Shown here one piece after another: positions 33,135 to 44,053 of a stretch of DNA of 64,000 nt (its first letter is position 1; the number at the start of each line of letters is the position of its first letter). Origin of the DNA: Cytospora piceicola. Lineage: Eukaryota > Ascomycota > Sordariomycetes > Diaporthales > Cytosporaceae. The DNA lies in contig JALQBC010000009.1 in the NCBI GenBank assembly GCA_023375675.1, positions 620,001 through 684,000 of the forward strand, in the 5' to 3' direction. The translations under genes and the position numbers were made by a program. A model generated the notes under the pieces. The model was not told the origin of the DNA. It was given only the letters and a program-made list of their open reading frames with translations, and ran no database searches.

Positions 33135-35084
33135 TACTCTGTCACGGTACAGAGTACAGGAAGGGCGTCGTGTCGAGGGCGCAGTTGCGCATCGACCTCG
33201 GAGCTAGTCCCAACACCAGGAGGGAGTGGGTACCTGGAAGGTGTGTAGATGACAGAGCTGACCAGTTGGCTTGGGTCCAATGTCGAGCAAGTCGCAAGAA
33301 GTTACCTGGGTCTCAAACAAGTGTTACTGATATTGCACTGTCTGTAGGTGGACTATCGTATCCTCCGGTGTACCAGCAGTTAGAGGACGTCAGTCCAGGT
33401 CTCTCCACTACGCCCTTTAGTAAAGGTACGCCCTTGAGATGTATTATCTCACGTGATCCAGCGAGGGAATCTGCGCCCTGCCGATGTCGATGTAGCTGTC
33501 GAAAATGGAACGTTCTGGGCGGGGGAGGATTTATGATAAGTATGCCCCGTACTTCAAAAACAGAAGCTCTGGTTCGATATAAGACGTATCCCGGATTGCT
33601 GCTGTGTTCTTGATGGTGGGTTTGGCGACCAAGCTGAAGTGTTTAAGTTTGACTTCGAAGTGGAAGAAAGACAACGAATCCTATCCTGGTTGAAACAAGC
33701 TGGCAATCCATTCGACGTCGTTGTCGCTGGCTCCGAGTCGGGTCATCTTAGCAGCAAGCAACTGTCACATTTCAAAGCCATCCCGAGGTCTTACGCTCTT
33801 CGGTATATTCGGTGTGCAAGGTCGCCATACGATCCCTTTGGCCGTATTTCTCGGCAAATAAACATGTTAGGCCGGTATCAGGCGACGTGTTAGCGGGCCT
33901 TGCGCTTACTAACGCCCGGGGTAAAACTCAAAGGCTATTTCAAGTTGGGTATTGTGGGTGACGCTGCTTTCACTGTATACCGGGCTTACATGACGGTGTA
34001 GGCCGCAATCTAGCCAATCATTATAGCTACCTAGGTACAAGTACTACGCACCTAATACAAGACGTCTATCACCACTCCGGTGGCTACGGCTCCCTCTCGC
34101 TGGAGGACCGTAAACATCCCGGGTTGGTTTCTGGGGGACTCGGGTACGGCCGTACCGGCCTCTCGCCGGACTCGCCCCTTCACTCCAGCCGGCTCTTAAA
34201 AACAAGAGAGAAGAGCGTTATTTTACGTTGTTGCGGTTCAAAGTGATTATAATTTAGAGTTGTTGTGTTTAAGTATCGCAAATTGAGGCGTGTATAGCCG
34301 AGACCCACACCGTCACACCAGCCCCGGGACACAGTCAACGCAGCGCCACCCGGGTACTGTAGCAGGTGTAGTATGTCAAGAACCCACTGACCATAGCTAC
34401 TATATACGGTATACTGTGTACTAGCTACCCAACTTAAACTTAGTAAAGTCCTTGGGTGGTCCATGAACTTTGAAAGAATACCTACAGTAGGTACCCAGTC
34501 CTGATCGACACATCTACCGTACCCGCTATACATTCCGTAGGTCCACGGCTCTGGGCCCGTAGGCCCGATGTACCTAAGTAAGTACTGTATTCCAGTGGAT
34601 GTCAAAGTCAAACAATGGCTGGAAAAAGGTATCAGAAACCCTATTGAACTTTCATGAATGAAAAATTTCAGTTTTTCTCGCTGATCACCTGCATTATTGC
34701 TGTTGACAGCGAGTAATGGCCATCCAAACGTCGTGATCTCGGTCTATTGGAGAAAACTTGCGCTGTATGGACGGGCGGGTCGGCTTCCCTTCAAAACCCC
34801 GGCCTTACCTCCGCTTTAGAGCATGTTGATGCCGAAGATGTGGGTACAACTCGCCTGCACCGCGCCGCGAGGCGACTCCGTTCAAGGGCCGGCTGCCGGA
34901 GCGTCTAGACTAATGTCAGATTAGGCAATTGGCTTGCTTGTTTTTCTGAGGGCAAGACTTTGGGCAGTGTTATCTGACTTGAACTTCGAGTTTGTAGAGG
35001 CATAGTTCTGGTCAGCTGTTGGCATTAGTAGTGACCTCGCATGATATAACCAAGGCTCATATTACGTTGGGGATAGGCTCCTAT
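33135..35084. other. 1.95-kb spacer
   Basis: Upstream region of the homeobox factor and 3' side of the acetamidase gene. ACCTAGGTAC (34029) and TACCTAAGTAAGTAC (34571) elements are present. No supported gene was found. Confidence 0.45.
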
Positions 35085-36080
35085 CTAGTCATCAAAGGTG
35101 CTCAACGGGATCGAGCAAGAAACTGCAAAATTGGGCATGTCCACAACCTCGGTCATCCTCAAGCTCGCGGCCACACTTGTCAGCATGTACCCCTCGGGTC
35201 TTGAAAGTCCTTTCTCCTTCTGTAACCAGTCGATCAAGCCTCTCAGTGCCATCCTCGCTGCTTCTCTAGGGTCCGCATGGATCCCCAGAGCCGCGTATGT
35301 CCCTTTCAGGTCATCTTCGGCGACTTCACCTGTCCTCGGTGGCGTAAGATAGTGCGGGCAGGCAAGATTCATCCAACCAGCCGTGCCCTTCTTGATAACG
35401 CTGAGTTTGACGCTGGCCTTCATGGGCGTCTCGATCGCCGTACCACAGACTTCGCCGTCTCCTTGCGCAGCGTGACCATCTCCGCAGCTGAACAAACCAC
35501 CGGACACTTGCACGGGGAAATAGACCGTAGATCCGATTCCCAAGTACCTGGTGTCGACGTTGCCCCCGGAAAGCGCGTATGGCGGGATAGTGCTGAACTC
35601 GCCATTCTCGGCCGGCGCGATGCCGATGACTCCCAAAAACGGCCGGACAGGCACCGAGATGCCTGGCTTGAACACGGCCCGGCGAGGTCCATTTACGCCC
35701 GTGGTGCCAGCAAGTAGGGCCTTCTCGCTCAGGTCCCACATCTTGACGTGCTGTTCCGGAAAGTCGTCGGCAAGCAGGCCGAAACCAGAGAGAATTGCGG
35801 TCCAGCCGTAGTCTGCGGTGACGAGAGATTGGATGTCAACCTTCAGGACGTCGCCGGGTTCAGCGCCATCGACATAGACGGGTCCGAAAGCAGGGTCGGC
35901 GAGGCTAAGGTCGAACGTTGTGAGGCAGGTGGATTCATTGTCTGGGCGTACTTGGTTGTTCCCGCCGTCTTTGAGGTCGAACGTGATCTCGGAGCCGGAG
36001 GGGACTGTGAGAGCCGGTGATAAGGCGTTGTTCCACTTGAGGTGGGCTTTGGAGATAGGAATATGGAAGGAGTGTGCCAT
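35085..36080 (-). CDS. Acetamidase/formamidase family amidohydrolase
   Basis: A single-exon 331-residue protein of the FmdA/AmdA family, which hydrolyses short amides (formamide, acetamide) to ammonia and the acid, usually in the cytosol for nitrogen use. Family features seen: the early TFDLKDGGNNQ segment, GPVYVDGAEPGDVLKVDI, the FLGVIGIAPA block, YALSGGNVDTRYLGIGSTVYFPV, and the metal-site region CGDGHAAQGDGEVCGTAIE. The C-terminal part (MALRGLIDWLQKEKGLSRPEGYML) and the ending are complete. This is the prokaryote-like FmdA type, not the amidase-signature amdS type. The ATG at 36080 (MAHSFHIPI) is chosen over upstream non-ATG starts. It is divergent from his2. Confidence 0.9.
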   Translation of the reverse strand: MAHSFHIPISKAHLKWNNALSPALTVPSGSEITFDLKDGGNNQVRPDNESTCLTTFDLSLADPAFGPVYVDGAEPGDVLKVDIQSLVTADYGWTAILSGFGLLADDFPEQHVKMWDLSEKALLAGTTGVNGPRRAVFKPGISVPVRPFLGVIGIAPAENGEFSTIPPYALSGGNVDTRYLGIGSTVYFPVQVSGGLFSCGDGHAAQGDGEVCGTAIETPMKASVKLSVIKKGTAGWMNLACPHYLTPPRTGEVAEDDLKGTYAALGIHADPREAARMALRGLIDWLQKEKGLSRPEGYMLTSVAASLRMTEVVDMPNFAVSCSIPLSTFDD

Positions 36081-36543
36081 GGTTTCTGATACTATATCAG
36101 ATCTTACTGGCAAAGGTCTAGATCGCGTGACAAATGAAGGAAGGAAGTCAAACTGCCGGTGGCTTCAGGAAGATATCGGATTCCCTCTTCTTAGAAACCC
36201 AGATGTCCCCTTTTGGAAAGCCCAGAGGGAGTTTCGGCTAGACCCTGAAGCAAAGTTTCAGGCGGTTGGCCAGTGAAGGTTGGTCCATGTTTAGCGGCTC
36301 GGGGCCAGTCTCCAGGGTTGTTAGCATCAATCACTGCGCTACCAAAAATCTGACGACTTCAGGGTCTTGAACCAACGGAGACGACGCGATCACATTCTCA
36401 ACGGCTCGCCAATTCGAGACAATTGCCTTGGGTGACTTGAGTTATTTTATTCTCTGCAACCTCTCCGGAACCCATTGTGACAAGCCTAGCCAAGCCGCGA
36501 CCTCGATAAGCGCCTACAATAACGTACCCCGAAATCGCCCAAT
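36081..36543. promoter_or_regulatory. Divergent promoter region, acetamidase and his2
   Basis: 463 bases between two divergent start codons. One HGATAR-type GATA element (CGATAA) is seen near 36504. A single copy is weak evidence for nitrogen (AreA-type) control. Confidence 0.4.
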
Positions 36544-37500
36544 ATGGCTTTCACGATGCACTGTCACTCCGGGCAGTTCTGCCCCGGCCACGCCAAGGAC
36601 CAACTCGAACAAGTCGTTCAGCACGCGATCAGCATAGGCTACAAGACCATGGCCCTAACAGAGCACATGCCCCGCACCGGCCTCGAGGACCTCTACCCGG
36701 AGGAGCTCGACGACCCCGAGGGCTCGCTGGCAGCTCTTATGCCGCGGCACGAGGCCTACCTGCTTGAGGCTCAGCGCTTGCAGGCCAAGTACGCGGACCA
36801 GATCCACATCCTCATCGCATTTGAGGGCGAGTTCATCCGACCAGAGGTGTACGGGCCGTTGGTACGGGAACTGGCGGCTCACCCGGCTATCGACTATTTC
36901 ATGGGGTCGCTGCATCATACTTGTGGCATAGCCATTGATTTCGACAAGGCTTTCTACTCCAATGCGAGGGACGTGGCTGGGGGCACGGAAGAGTTGTTGT
37001 ACGCGAACTACTACGACGAGCAGCACACCATGTTGACAACCCTGGAGCCAAGGATTGTTGGGCATTTCGACCTGATTCGACTTCTGAGCGAGGAGCCGGA
37101 GCGCGATTTGAAGGCTGCTTGGACCAGAGCGGTGTCGGGGTCCGGCGAGACGGTCTGGGAAAAGGTCGTGCGCAATCTCAAGGTCATCAAGAGCTACGGC
37201 GGCTGGCTCGAATGCAATACAAGCGCCTTGCGGAAGGGTCTGGCAGAGCCGTATCCTGCGAGAGCGATTGCGGAGGAGTGGTTGAAGATGGGGGGTAAAT
37301 TCACCATGTCAGATGACAGCCATGGTATCGCACAGGTGGCAACCAACTACAAGCGGGCGCTGGATTACCTCGAGTCACTGGGGGTAACAGAAGTATGGAC
37401 GCTGCAGAGGGCACCACACCCTGGGGTGAAGGATGGGGCAAAGGCCGATTTGAGAGAGAAGAGCGTGACGCTGGCTGAATTTCGACAGGACTTGGTATAA
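36544..37500 (+). CDS. his2: Histidinol-phosphatase (PHP family)
   Basis: A single-exon 318-residue protein. It removes phosphate from L-histidinol phosphate, the penultimate step of histidine synthesis. The PHP metal-binding motifs are visible: MHCHSGQFCPGHA at residues 5-17, ALTEHMPR near 37-44, an AFEGEF glutamate near 99, MGSLHH near 120-125, VGHFDLIRL, and SDDSHG near the end. The length fits the yeast/fungal His2 class (about 320-335) and not the HAD-type bacterial enzyme. The start at 36544 leaves only four residues before the first metal histidine, as usual for this family. Confidence 0.94.
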   Translation: MAFTMHCHSGQFCPGHAKDQLEQVVQHAISIGYKTMALTEHMPRTGLEDLYPEELDDPEGSLAALMPRHEAYLLEAQRLQAKYADQIHILIAFEGEFIRPEVYGPLVRELAAHPAIDYFMGSLHHTCGIAIDFDKAFYSNARDVAGGTEELLYANYYDEQHTMLTTLEPRIVGHFDLIRLLSEEPERDLKAAWTRAVSGSGETVWEKVVRNLKVIKSYGGWLECNTSALRKGLAEPYPARAIAEEWLKMGGKFTMSDDSHGIAQVATNYKRALDYLESLGVTEVWTLQRAPHPGVKDGAKADLREKSVTLAEFRQDLV

Positions 37501-38998
37501 AAGGCGAAGCAGATATGGTGAGCATCACACAGTCGCTATAGACGTACTTGGTCATGGTCAGGATTAGAAGTATGGAAAGGGAAGTCACAAGGCAGGTAAC
37601 TGTCACAGCAAGCAATTAGCTGCTATACCCGGTGCATTCTTGAAAAAGACGAGCAATTGAGGCTACCGTATCTCCTCTTTCTTTCACGTACAGCTTTTGA
37701 CTTACTGCTCAGACCGTTCGTGCCTTCTTTTGGGTTCGACACGCCAACGGAAGCATCAATATACCTAGGTACTCAGGTACTTACCGAGCCAACAGATTCA
37801 TCGAGGACCTCGGGATATAACTCAGCCTTCTGTCTAAGACACACAAACGAGACTTCAAGCAGGGTCAGCAAATAGTCCCTCGATAGAGTTTATAGAGGAG
37901 AATACTAGAATATACCTAAAACTTCCACTGAAGATCGCCAGCTACCCCCAGAATTTGAACTCGAATACCTTATAACTAGAATCAGTAGAAATCCACTACA
38001 TTACAACTTGGTCTCTTCTTTCCTAAATCCTGGCTGACAGCTAATGACCCAGCGTATGCGCAGCGTAGCCTGCTCCATATGTATCATCAGAGATCAATGC
38101 TCCTCCAGTGGCGACATGTTCGAGTACGTACGACTGATCAATTGATACATGGGCGACTGAATGTTAGTTCCCTAAACCGGCGAGTCTACGACATGATTCA
38201 TAGAATGGGCGATCAAGCAGATATTTACGCCGCAGCCAACGGAACATGGATGCCAGGTGAATCTCGACAAGATTCCGGACAATTTCAGCCTTATAGTTCT
38301 GGATACCTACCTAAGTACTTAAGGTAGGACTAAAATTACCCGCGGGTACCTAGGCTGCCAGGTAGATGTAAGACCCGATTACCCAATTACCTACCGGTAT
38401 CCTCGGTCACCCAGTTACCCAGTCACCAAGTTACATGATAACCCACGTGTCCCGCGTGTACCCACGGGTGAAGTTCTGGAGTCGCCCTCATCAGTTCCCA
38501 GCATGATGGAGTCGCGAACATTCGGAAAGGTATCGTGGTTCTTGACTACCGGGGTCTCTCTAGTATCGCCTCACCAGAACCAGCAGAAGAGTGATCGTAT
38601 AAGCCAACCCATTCCGGATCACCATCCGTTCCTCAATACTTTGGAGGTATCGGCCTGGTCGGTCGGGGAACTGTTTGTGGCTGGGCAGCGACTTTAGGCA
38701 CTCAAATCGGTGGCTTTGATGCCTCAGATAAAGTGCGACGGGAAACGATGTCTTCATTCCGGTCCTTGCGGGAAGCAATTGACCAGACAAGCTACATATT
38801 GCAGTGTCGTGGGCTGACGTGACACTTGAAGTCGGCAAAGCCTAAAGCCGATACCATCAATCCGGTAGCACCAAATTTCATTGGGCCCGGCCCGAGCCAC
38901 GGGACCCACTTTATCGGGCACCAATTGGCACGAGTCAAGTGTCCCGCGGCCGGTGTCGCTCATCAATATAATCTGGTTTCCACCCGTACTCAACAACT
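37501..38998. other. 1.5-kb spacer upstream of the tRNA gene
   Basis: Contains ACCTAGGTA elements (37760, 38309-38330, 38347) and a degenerate run of TTACCCA-like units at about 38375-38435. No supported gene. Confidence 0.45.
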
Positions 38999-39034
38999 GG
39001 CCTGATGGTCTAGCGGTATGATTCGTGCTTCGGG

Positions 39035-39069
39035 TTTTCATAATCTCGACAACAGTTAACTGTTGCTAC
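39035..39069 (+). other. Canonical tRNA intron (37/38), 35 nt
   Basis: It lies directly after the base 3' to the anticodon, the position cut by tRNA splicing endonuclease. It contains a 16-base perfect palindrome (39050-39065, CAACAGTTAACTGTTG) and starts with four T. Confidence 0.75.
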
Positions 39070-39081
39070 TGTGCGAGGTCC

Positions 39082-39140
39082 GTACGTATTATCCTCAAGT
39101 TCAAATGCGATATAAACAAATCATTCTAACAAAATAACAG
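39082..39140 (+). other. 59-nt spliceosomal-intron-like insertion in the tRNA T arm
   Basis: It begins GTACGT, has CTAAC at 39126-39130 as a candidate branch site and ends ACAG ten bases later. The length is typical for a fungal mRNA intron. Its exact removal joins C (39081) to CGGG (39141) and restores a 5-bp T stem and the normal variable loop length. Confidence 0.7.
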
Positions 39141-39176
39141 CGGGTTCAATCCCCGGTCAGGCCCATCAAAAAATCC

Positions 39177-39183
39177 TTTTTTT
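39177..39183 (+). terminator. RNA polymerase III terminator of tRNA-Pro
   Basis: A run of seven T begins 13 bases after the tRNA discriminator base, as expected for Pol III termination. Confidence 0.75.
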
Positions 39184-39271
39184 GCCTCACTTTTTCTTCT
39201 TCTTTTTGTCCCTTCTTATCTGTAGCTCCCCTCTATTACATAAGCAGGTAGGCCAGTCGGACACACAGCAA

Positions 39272-39323
39272 TACCTAGGTACATCGACAAAGTCTAACTA
39301 CCTAGGTACTTACCTAGGTACTC
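39272..39323. repeat. TACCTAGGTA palindrome cluster
   Basis: Three copies of CCTAGGTAC within 52 bases, belonging to the dispersed spacer motif of this window. Confidence 0.8.
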
Positions 39324-39784
39324 ATGGTGGATGATGCCATGAAGGAGCGACTCAAGAGCAGTGCTTACGGAGGACACTGATCAGGGAACGGTAAGAGATG
39401 AGTCCTGATGAGATGTTTATTTCAGTAGGAGGATCTTGTCTGTAAAGATCAAAAATTCATTTTGCATTGTTCTTGTACTACACACATATCCAAAGCATTT
39501 TAATGGATCCTTATGTGATCTCATGGTTGAAGTCAACATGCACCTCGTTCCTGTATATATCCCCAACCGGTGCCCGTGGGCATGTATCGCACTCCGACAC
39601 GCCTAAAAGCCCCGAAGCCTTTTTTCCATGCGTGCAACCCAACTGTATTCCATTTTTATATGTCCTTTTTCCGATATGCCTTATAAATGTCAATCGCACG
39701 AAGTCGCTATTTTCAACGGAATGAAAGAAATCAAACATGGACAGAACATAAGAAGTGGGGGAAAATAAAGAGAGTTACAAATGC

Positions 39785-42723
39785 TCAGATTGCCAAGCCA
39801 GTTCCGTCGCCCGTCCAGCGGTACAATGCAAGCAGTTCACGACGGCGCTGGTGCTGCTCGCTAATATCCTGGGGCACGCGGCCACGGACTTGAGCAAGGG
39901 CACTCCGCATGACCCTACTGAAGTTTCGCTGTGAACAAGAGATCAGTTTCATGAGATTCGGGGAGAGTTGTGGGTGGTGGTTGGGGAGGGGCTCTTCTGC
40001 AGGGACTCACCTGATACTCAGTGTTGAGTGTAACTACACAGGCTTCATGAGCCCTGGTGATCGTCTCACAAGCTTTCACCACACTCAGCGACGCCTCGTT
40101 ACGCAGCTTTTCCGCAACCAATAACAAGAGGAAGGATCCTTGAAGTAGATAGATCCCAAAGAAGAATGGCATGAACTCCAGCCCTGGATCATAATCGAGG
40201 ATGTGACTGGCGGCTCTGGCAGCAGATACCGCGTGTCCCGTGGCAGCAATGAATGCCTGGGAGCTGAGCCACAGATCGTTGTCATCAAGTAGGTTGACCG
40301 GGTCCCATTTCCCTGTCAATAGGATGTGCAGCACATGCGAGACATGTGTTCCGTATCCCACCACGATGCGTGTTTGGATCTCTGACTCCGTCATCCGGCT
40401 GGTACCCTTGAAGGCGCTGTGGACAGACTGCCCGGGAGGTGTGCCAGTGTCTGCGATCCCATATCCATCGTTATAGCCGTCTTCTTTGTCATCCAAGCTT
40501 GCGTTATTCGTGCTGACGTTGCGTTGCGCAAACATCTTCAAGCTCTGCTCGTAGAGCCCTAGGTGCCGTTCGATTTCCATCGCCTGACCATCCCATTCCT
40601 TTGCCGGTCTAAATCTAACCCCAAGCCGTGGGTGGTTACGAGCGTGGTTGAGGTCGACTATCTCACCCAAGATGGTCATCAATGGCAGGAAATAGCCATA
40701 TATGCTGGGTCCACTGCATTCAAATGATGGCCCACGTATGCGTCCTTGGGACTGCGAGGCGGAAGGACCGGAGGCTAGTACAGTAGGATCTGTGAAGGTA
40801 GCCGGAGCCTGGAACTCCCCGTTTTGAAAGGCAGTGTCGTCCATTGGCTGTAAGAGCCCGTCGCACTCGATGTCCAGAAGAAACAATGGACGGTTGTAAC
40901 ACAACGCAAGGTGGCGATCAACGATATAGGCAAGCCACCATGTGCGTCGCCTCTCCTCGCGCTCCTCTTCTGTGACCGATCCCTGCACGCCCGCCTGTTC
41001 ATCCGTTCCTTCGTTCCTCGGCTCATGGGCACTCATTGTCCGTGGTAGCTCTCGACCTAGCCTCAGCTCACGCGCGAGAGACCACGCTGCATTCCACCAT
41101 CGAAGGCTTGCTCCTTTGTATTCGCTGGCGGAAACGACGGTCGCCAGATGAATGTACGTTACCACGTCGTCGAGTGTTCCTGCCGCCCCGAACGGGCCGG
41201 TTTCGCTGGTCAAAGCCTCCATGCTGATCGTCCCAGGTAACGCAACCCCCAGGCCCCCAAGAGCTGCGCCGTCAGTGGCCCTCGGACTGGACACTGGCGA
41301 TAATGATTCACCGCGAGAGGGTGTGTGAATGAGCGGTTTCAGTAGGCTCACAGTCAGTTCCAGTAGCTTCTGGCAGATAGTCCCTCGGGCAGAGGGAAGA
41401 CTCGTTAGGAAGGAGGAATCGCTTGTCTGTGCAGCCACCCAGAGCATACTTGCCAACAGGGCAGGCTGGCACCTGCGCGGTTCTGAAGGATGAAGGAATG
41501 GTCGCTTCCGGAAGACGAAGCCCAGTACATACGGTGACATCGGATGCATCTGCGCACCGGAAGAGCTCGAGAAATAGAGGTCGATCAGGTCGCATGCAAG
41601 CGATAACGGTATGACGTTTTCGAGGTGGGGGACAAGGGGCTCCAACACGGGATATCGTAGCTGTGAGCTGTGATGGTTGACTAGATGCCGAAGGGACTGA
41701 TAATGCTGCGGTGGCGATGACATGTCCATCCAGCCAGGTGAGGGTCCATCCCCCGGGATCGAATAAGAGCTGAGAGAACTAGTTGTCATTCGAAAGGTGG
41801 GTGGATTAGGCGTATAGCCGGTAGGGGTTTGACCTTGTAGGCTGTAAGACATGTCCGGATAGGTCGAAATGCTGCATTGGCTGGGGCTGTAGGCAGAATG
41901 AGCTGCTGGGTTCATCATCTCCATACCTTGTCGGTCGTACGGATTATGGATGTTCACGTAGGTATTCGGGTCGAATGCGGTTCCACCCCCGAGCGCATAT
42001 CGTTCCATGACATCGGAATGACCGGGCATCCTTGATTGTTTCTCTGCCATGGGCTGCTCACTGTCCGCACTTCCTAGCCGCCCGCCTTCTCGTGGAGCGT
42101 ATTCGCCGCCCACTTCGCTCTCATTCTTCTCATTCCCAGTTATGGACCCATCATTCTTTGCTTCTGGTTGCTCACTGGCCTGATGTTTTTCAGGACCTGG
42201 AGTAGAGGAATTCGGATCACCAGCCACAACTGCGGCTTGAGCAGCAGCTTGCTGAGCAAGGTCCTTTCTGGAGGCCTTGCCTCGCTTCTTTCTTTCTCTT
42301 TGGTACTCACAACCAAGTCCGAATTCTAAGCACGTTAGTCTCCATACACCTTGTAGGCTCGTTCGGGACCACTAACTTACCTATGCAGTGGGCACAAGGA
42401 TGTTGGCCGTCACATTTGGTGCGAAGTTGGTTGCATTGGTCGCAGGCACGTGAGATCCTGCGGCGTATGGGGACATTGACACTGGCTGACCTCCCGGCAT
42501 ATGGATGATGCCCGTGTTTTCCCTGGGGGCTGCCTCGGTTTATATGCTGGTTATGGATTGCGACATGTTGCTGGAGATGCTGGAGAGCATAATGTGGCCC
42601 ATGTGACAGTCCATCAAGCCCAGAATCATGGAAGTGGCTTTGAGGAAAATGGCGGTCGTTGAGCGGATTGGACGAAGGCATGGAGTGGTATGGTGGAAAA
42701 CGATGCAGAGGATTTGACAACAT
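39785..42723 (-). CDS. xlnR: XlnR/Xyr1 xylanolytic and cellulolytic transcriptional activator
   Basis: Exons 42381-42723, 40011-42325 and 39785-39928 (introns 55 and 82 nt) encode 933 residues, close to the roughly 940 of Xyr1. The zinc cluster [18 protein letters not shown] has Cys 94, 97, 104, 110 and 113. The sixth cysteine, C120, is in EFGLGC and lies after the first intron. A basic linker ([13 protein letters not shown]) follows. The regulatory domain is highly conserved: [97 protein letters not shown] and [20 protein letters not shown]. The last exon supplies the typical end ([31 protein letters not shown]). The protein activates xylanase, cellulase and pentose-pathway genes in the nucleus. 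Confidence 0.96.
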
Positions 42724-44053
42724 CTTGACTCGGTGAGACCTATCTCAACCAGCAAACAATAGTGCGATTAGGATGGAGAATATTCCGGGTTGACGATAAT
42801 TGCTAAGGAAGATTGGGCCATCAAGCCAGTCTCCGATTTGGACCCCAACGGTCCAAAAGACGGTGCTGTTTGTCACTCAACGCCTGAAGTTGTTGGATAT
42901 CGGGCCAACTAAGATATAAATATCAATGTCAACATCAGTGCAATAGCCTCTATGTTTTCACGGAGCATACAGGTATGCAAAAATTGATAGGGAAAAGCAG
43001 CAACGCCAATGCAATCATGAGCGACTCCAAGTGAAGGCATGGAGTGAGGTTGTCCAGAGCCAGTCGCTGGGACGGAATGGACCATCCCTGATCCGTGATG
43101 AATGGATATTAACACCGTAACGCCCGGAAGCAAACTGTGCTTGTGCCATGCAATTCGCCGCCAAATCCAAATGGAGAGCCGGAATATCAACAATGGCTTC
43201 CGGAGATGGGAGGGGTGGACCGCACAGGAGACAGGGGTTTTGCGGAAGTTTGACAAGAAATCTATAAACAAATATGGTATACTGTAGGAGATGAAAGTCG
43301 ACTTACCGGGGATGGCAGCGTATAGCAGAATTTCGGAGGTATGATGGTGAGTGAACCAGACTTCGGGAAGTCCTGTGTATCTGCGTCACAACCCACAGCG
43401 CTGCTTGTTCGTCCTAGAGCGAACCGTATGCTGAGAGCTGTGTCCCTATATCTTTGTTTTCCCCGATACACAGTAGCAACATCAGAGATAGTCAAGCCCA
43501 AGAAAGTACAGATACGAGGCTGCAGAAGTGATTAGGGACTGTCGCTGGCATTGAGAGTTCGTGCGACAGACGTCGTGTTTATGGATTTGGTGTTTCCAAG
43601 ACACTTTCCGTAGTGAAGCCTGGATCGTGTCATGCACGTATAGATTTATAGCTCTTGGATGGGCTCGATGTTCATTTTTCAATAGCGTCATGCTCAATGC
43701 ACCCTGGTAGGGGGGTTTAGCTGACAAGTGTCGAATTGGTTACTTATTGACAATATGGTCCAGAGTGTGTGGAAAGGCGGAAGGTTAGCTGTTGAATACC
43801 AGGTAAATTTGCGTCATGTCACAGTGGTGTTGGGTTGGTAGGGTACCTTTGTACATCAGTAGTAATGATGATGGGAGGTAATAATCTGCGTTAAATGTGT
43901 GTGGATGGAATGATATGGGTGGTCCGCATCGTGTGTAAGAAGTATGGTTCGCCGCCCTGCAGGCTCAACGGTCTAACCAGGGATGGTATATAGAAAAGGA
44001 AATGGACGAACAAGCCAAAAGCACCTAAGCTTCTAGGGCAAGTCAAGCCGGGA
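42724..44053. promoter_or_regulatory. Proximal upstream region of xlnR
   Basis: 1.3 kb between the xlnR start and the next candidate frame. It contains only short open frames without protein character. It probably includes leader and promoter, but no specific site is claimed. Confidence 0.4.

Larger units (their letters stand above)
38999..39164 (+). tRNA. tRNA-Pro (CGG), interrupted by two insertions
   Basis: The exonic parts 38999-39034, 39070-39081 and 39141-39164 make a 72-nt cloverleaf. The acceptor stem GGCCTGA pairs perfectly with TCAGGCC, with discriminator C at 39164. The A box TGGTCTAGCGGT is at 39006-39017. The anticodon loop TTCGGGT has anticodon CGG at 39031-39033. The anticodon stem CGTGC pairs with GTGCG using two G-U wobbles. 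The T stem CCGGG pairs with CCCGG around TTCAATC, and the B box GGTTCAATCCC is at 39143-39153. Insertion 1 is the usual fungal position (after base 37). Insertion 2 sits after the first base of the T stem, which is not a known eukaryotic nuclear tRNA intron site to my knowledge. The perfect stems argue against simple decay, but a pseudogene remains possible. Confidence 0.85.
39165..39784. other. Spacer between tRNA-Pro and the xlnR 3' end
   Basis: 620 bases holding the Pol III terminator, CTAGGTACTTACCTAGGTAC elements at about 39272-39323, and presumably the xlnR 3' untranslated region. Confidence 0.5.

Noticed and set aside
34180..34611. 143-codon minus-strand frame
   Set aside because: Built partly on ACCTAGGTA/GTAGGTACC spacer motifs, with no protein-family character.
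38375..38435. Degenerate TTACCCA-like repeats
   Set aside because: Visible by eye but too irregular to define a unit or call a satellite; noted only in the spacer description.
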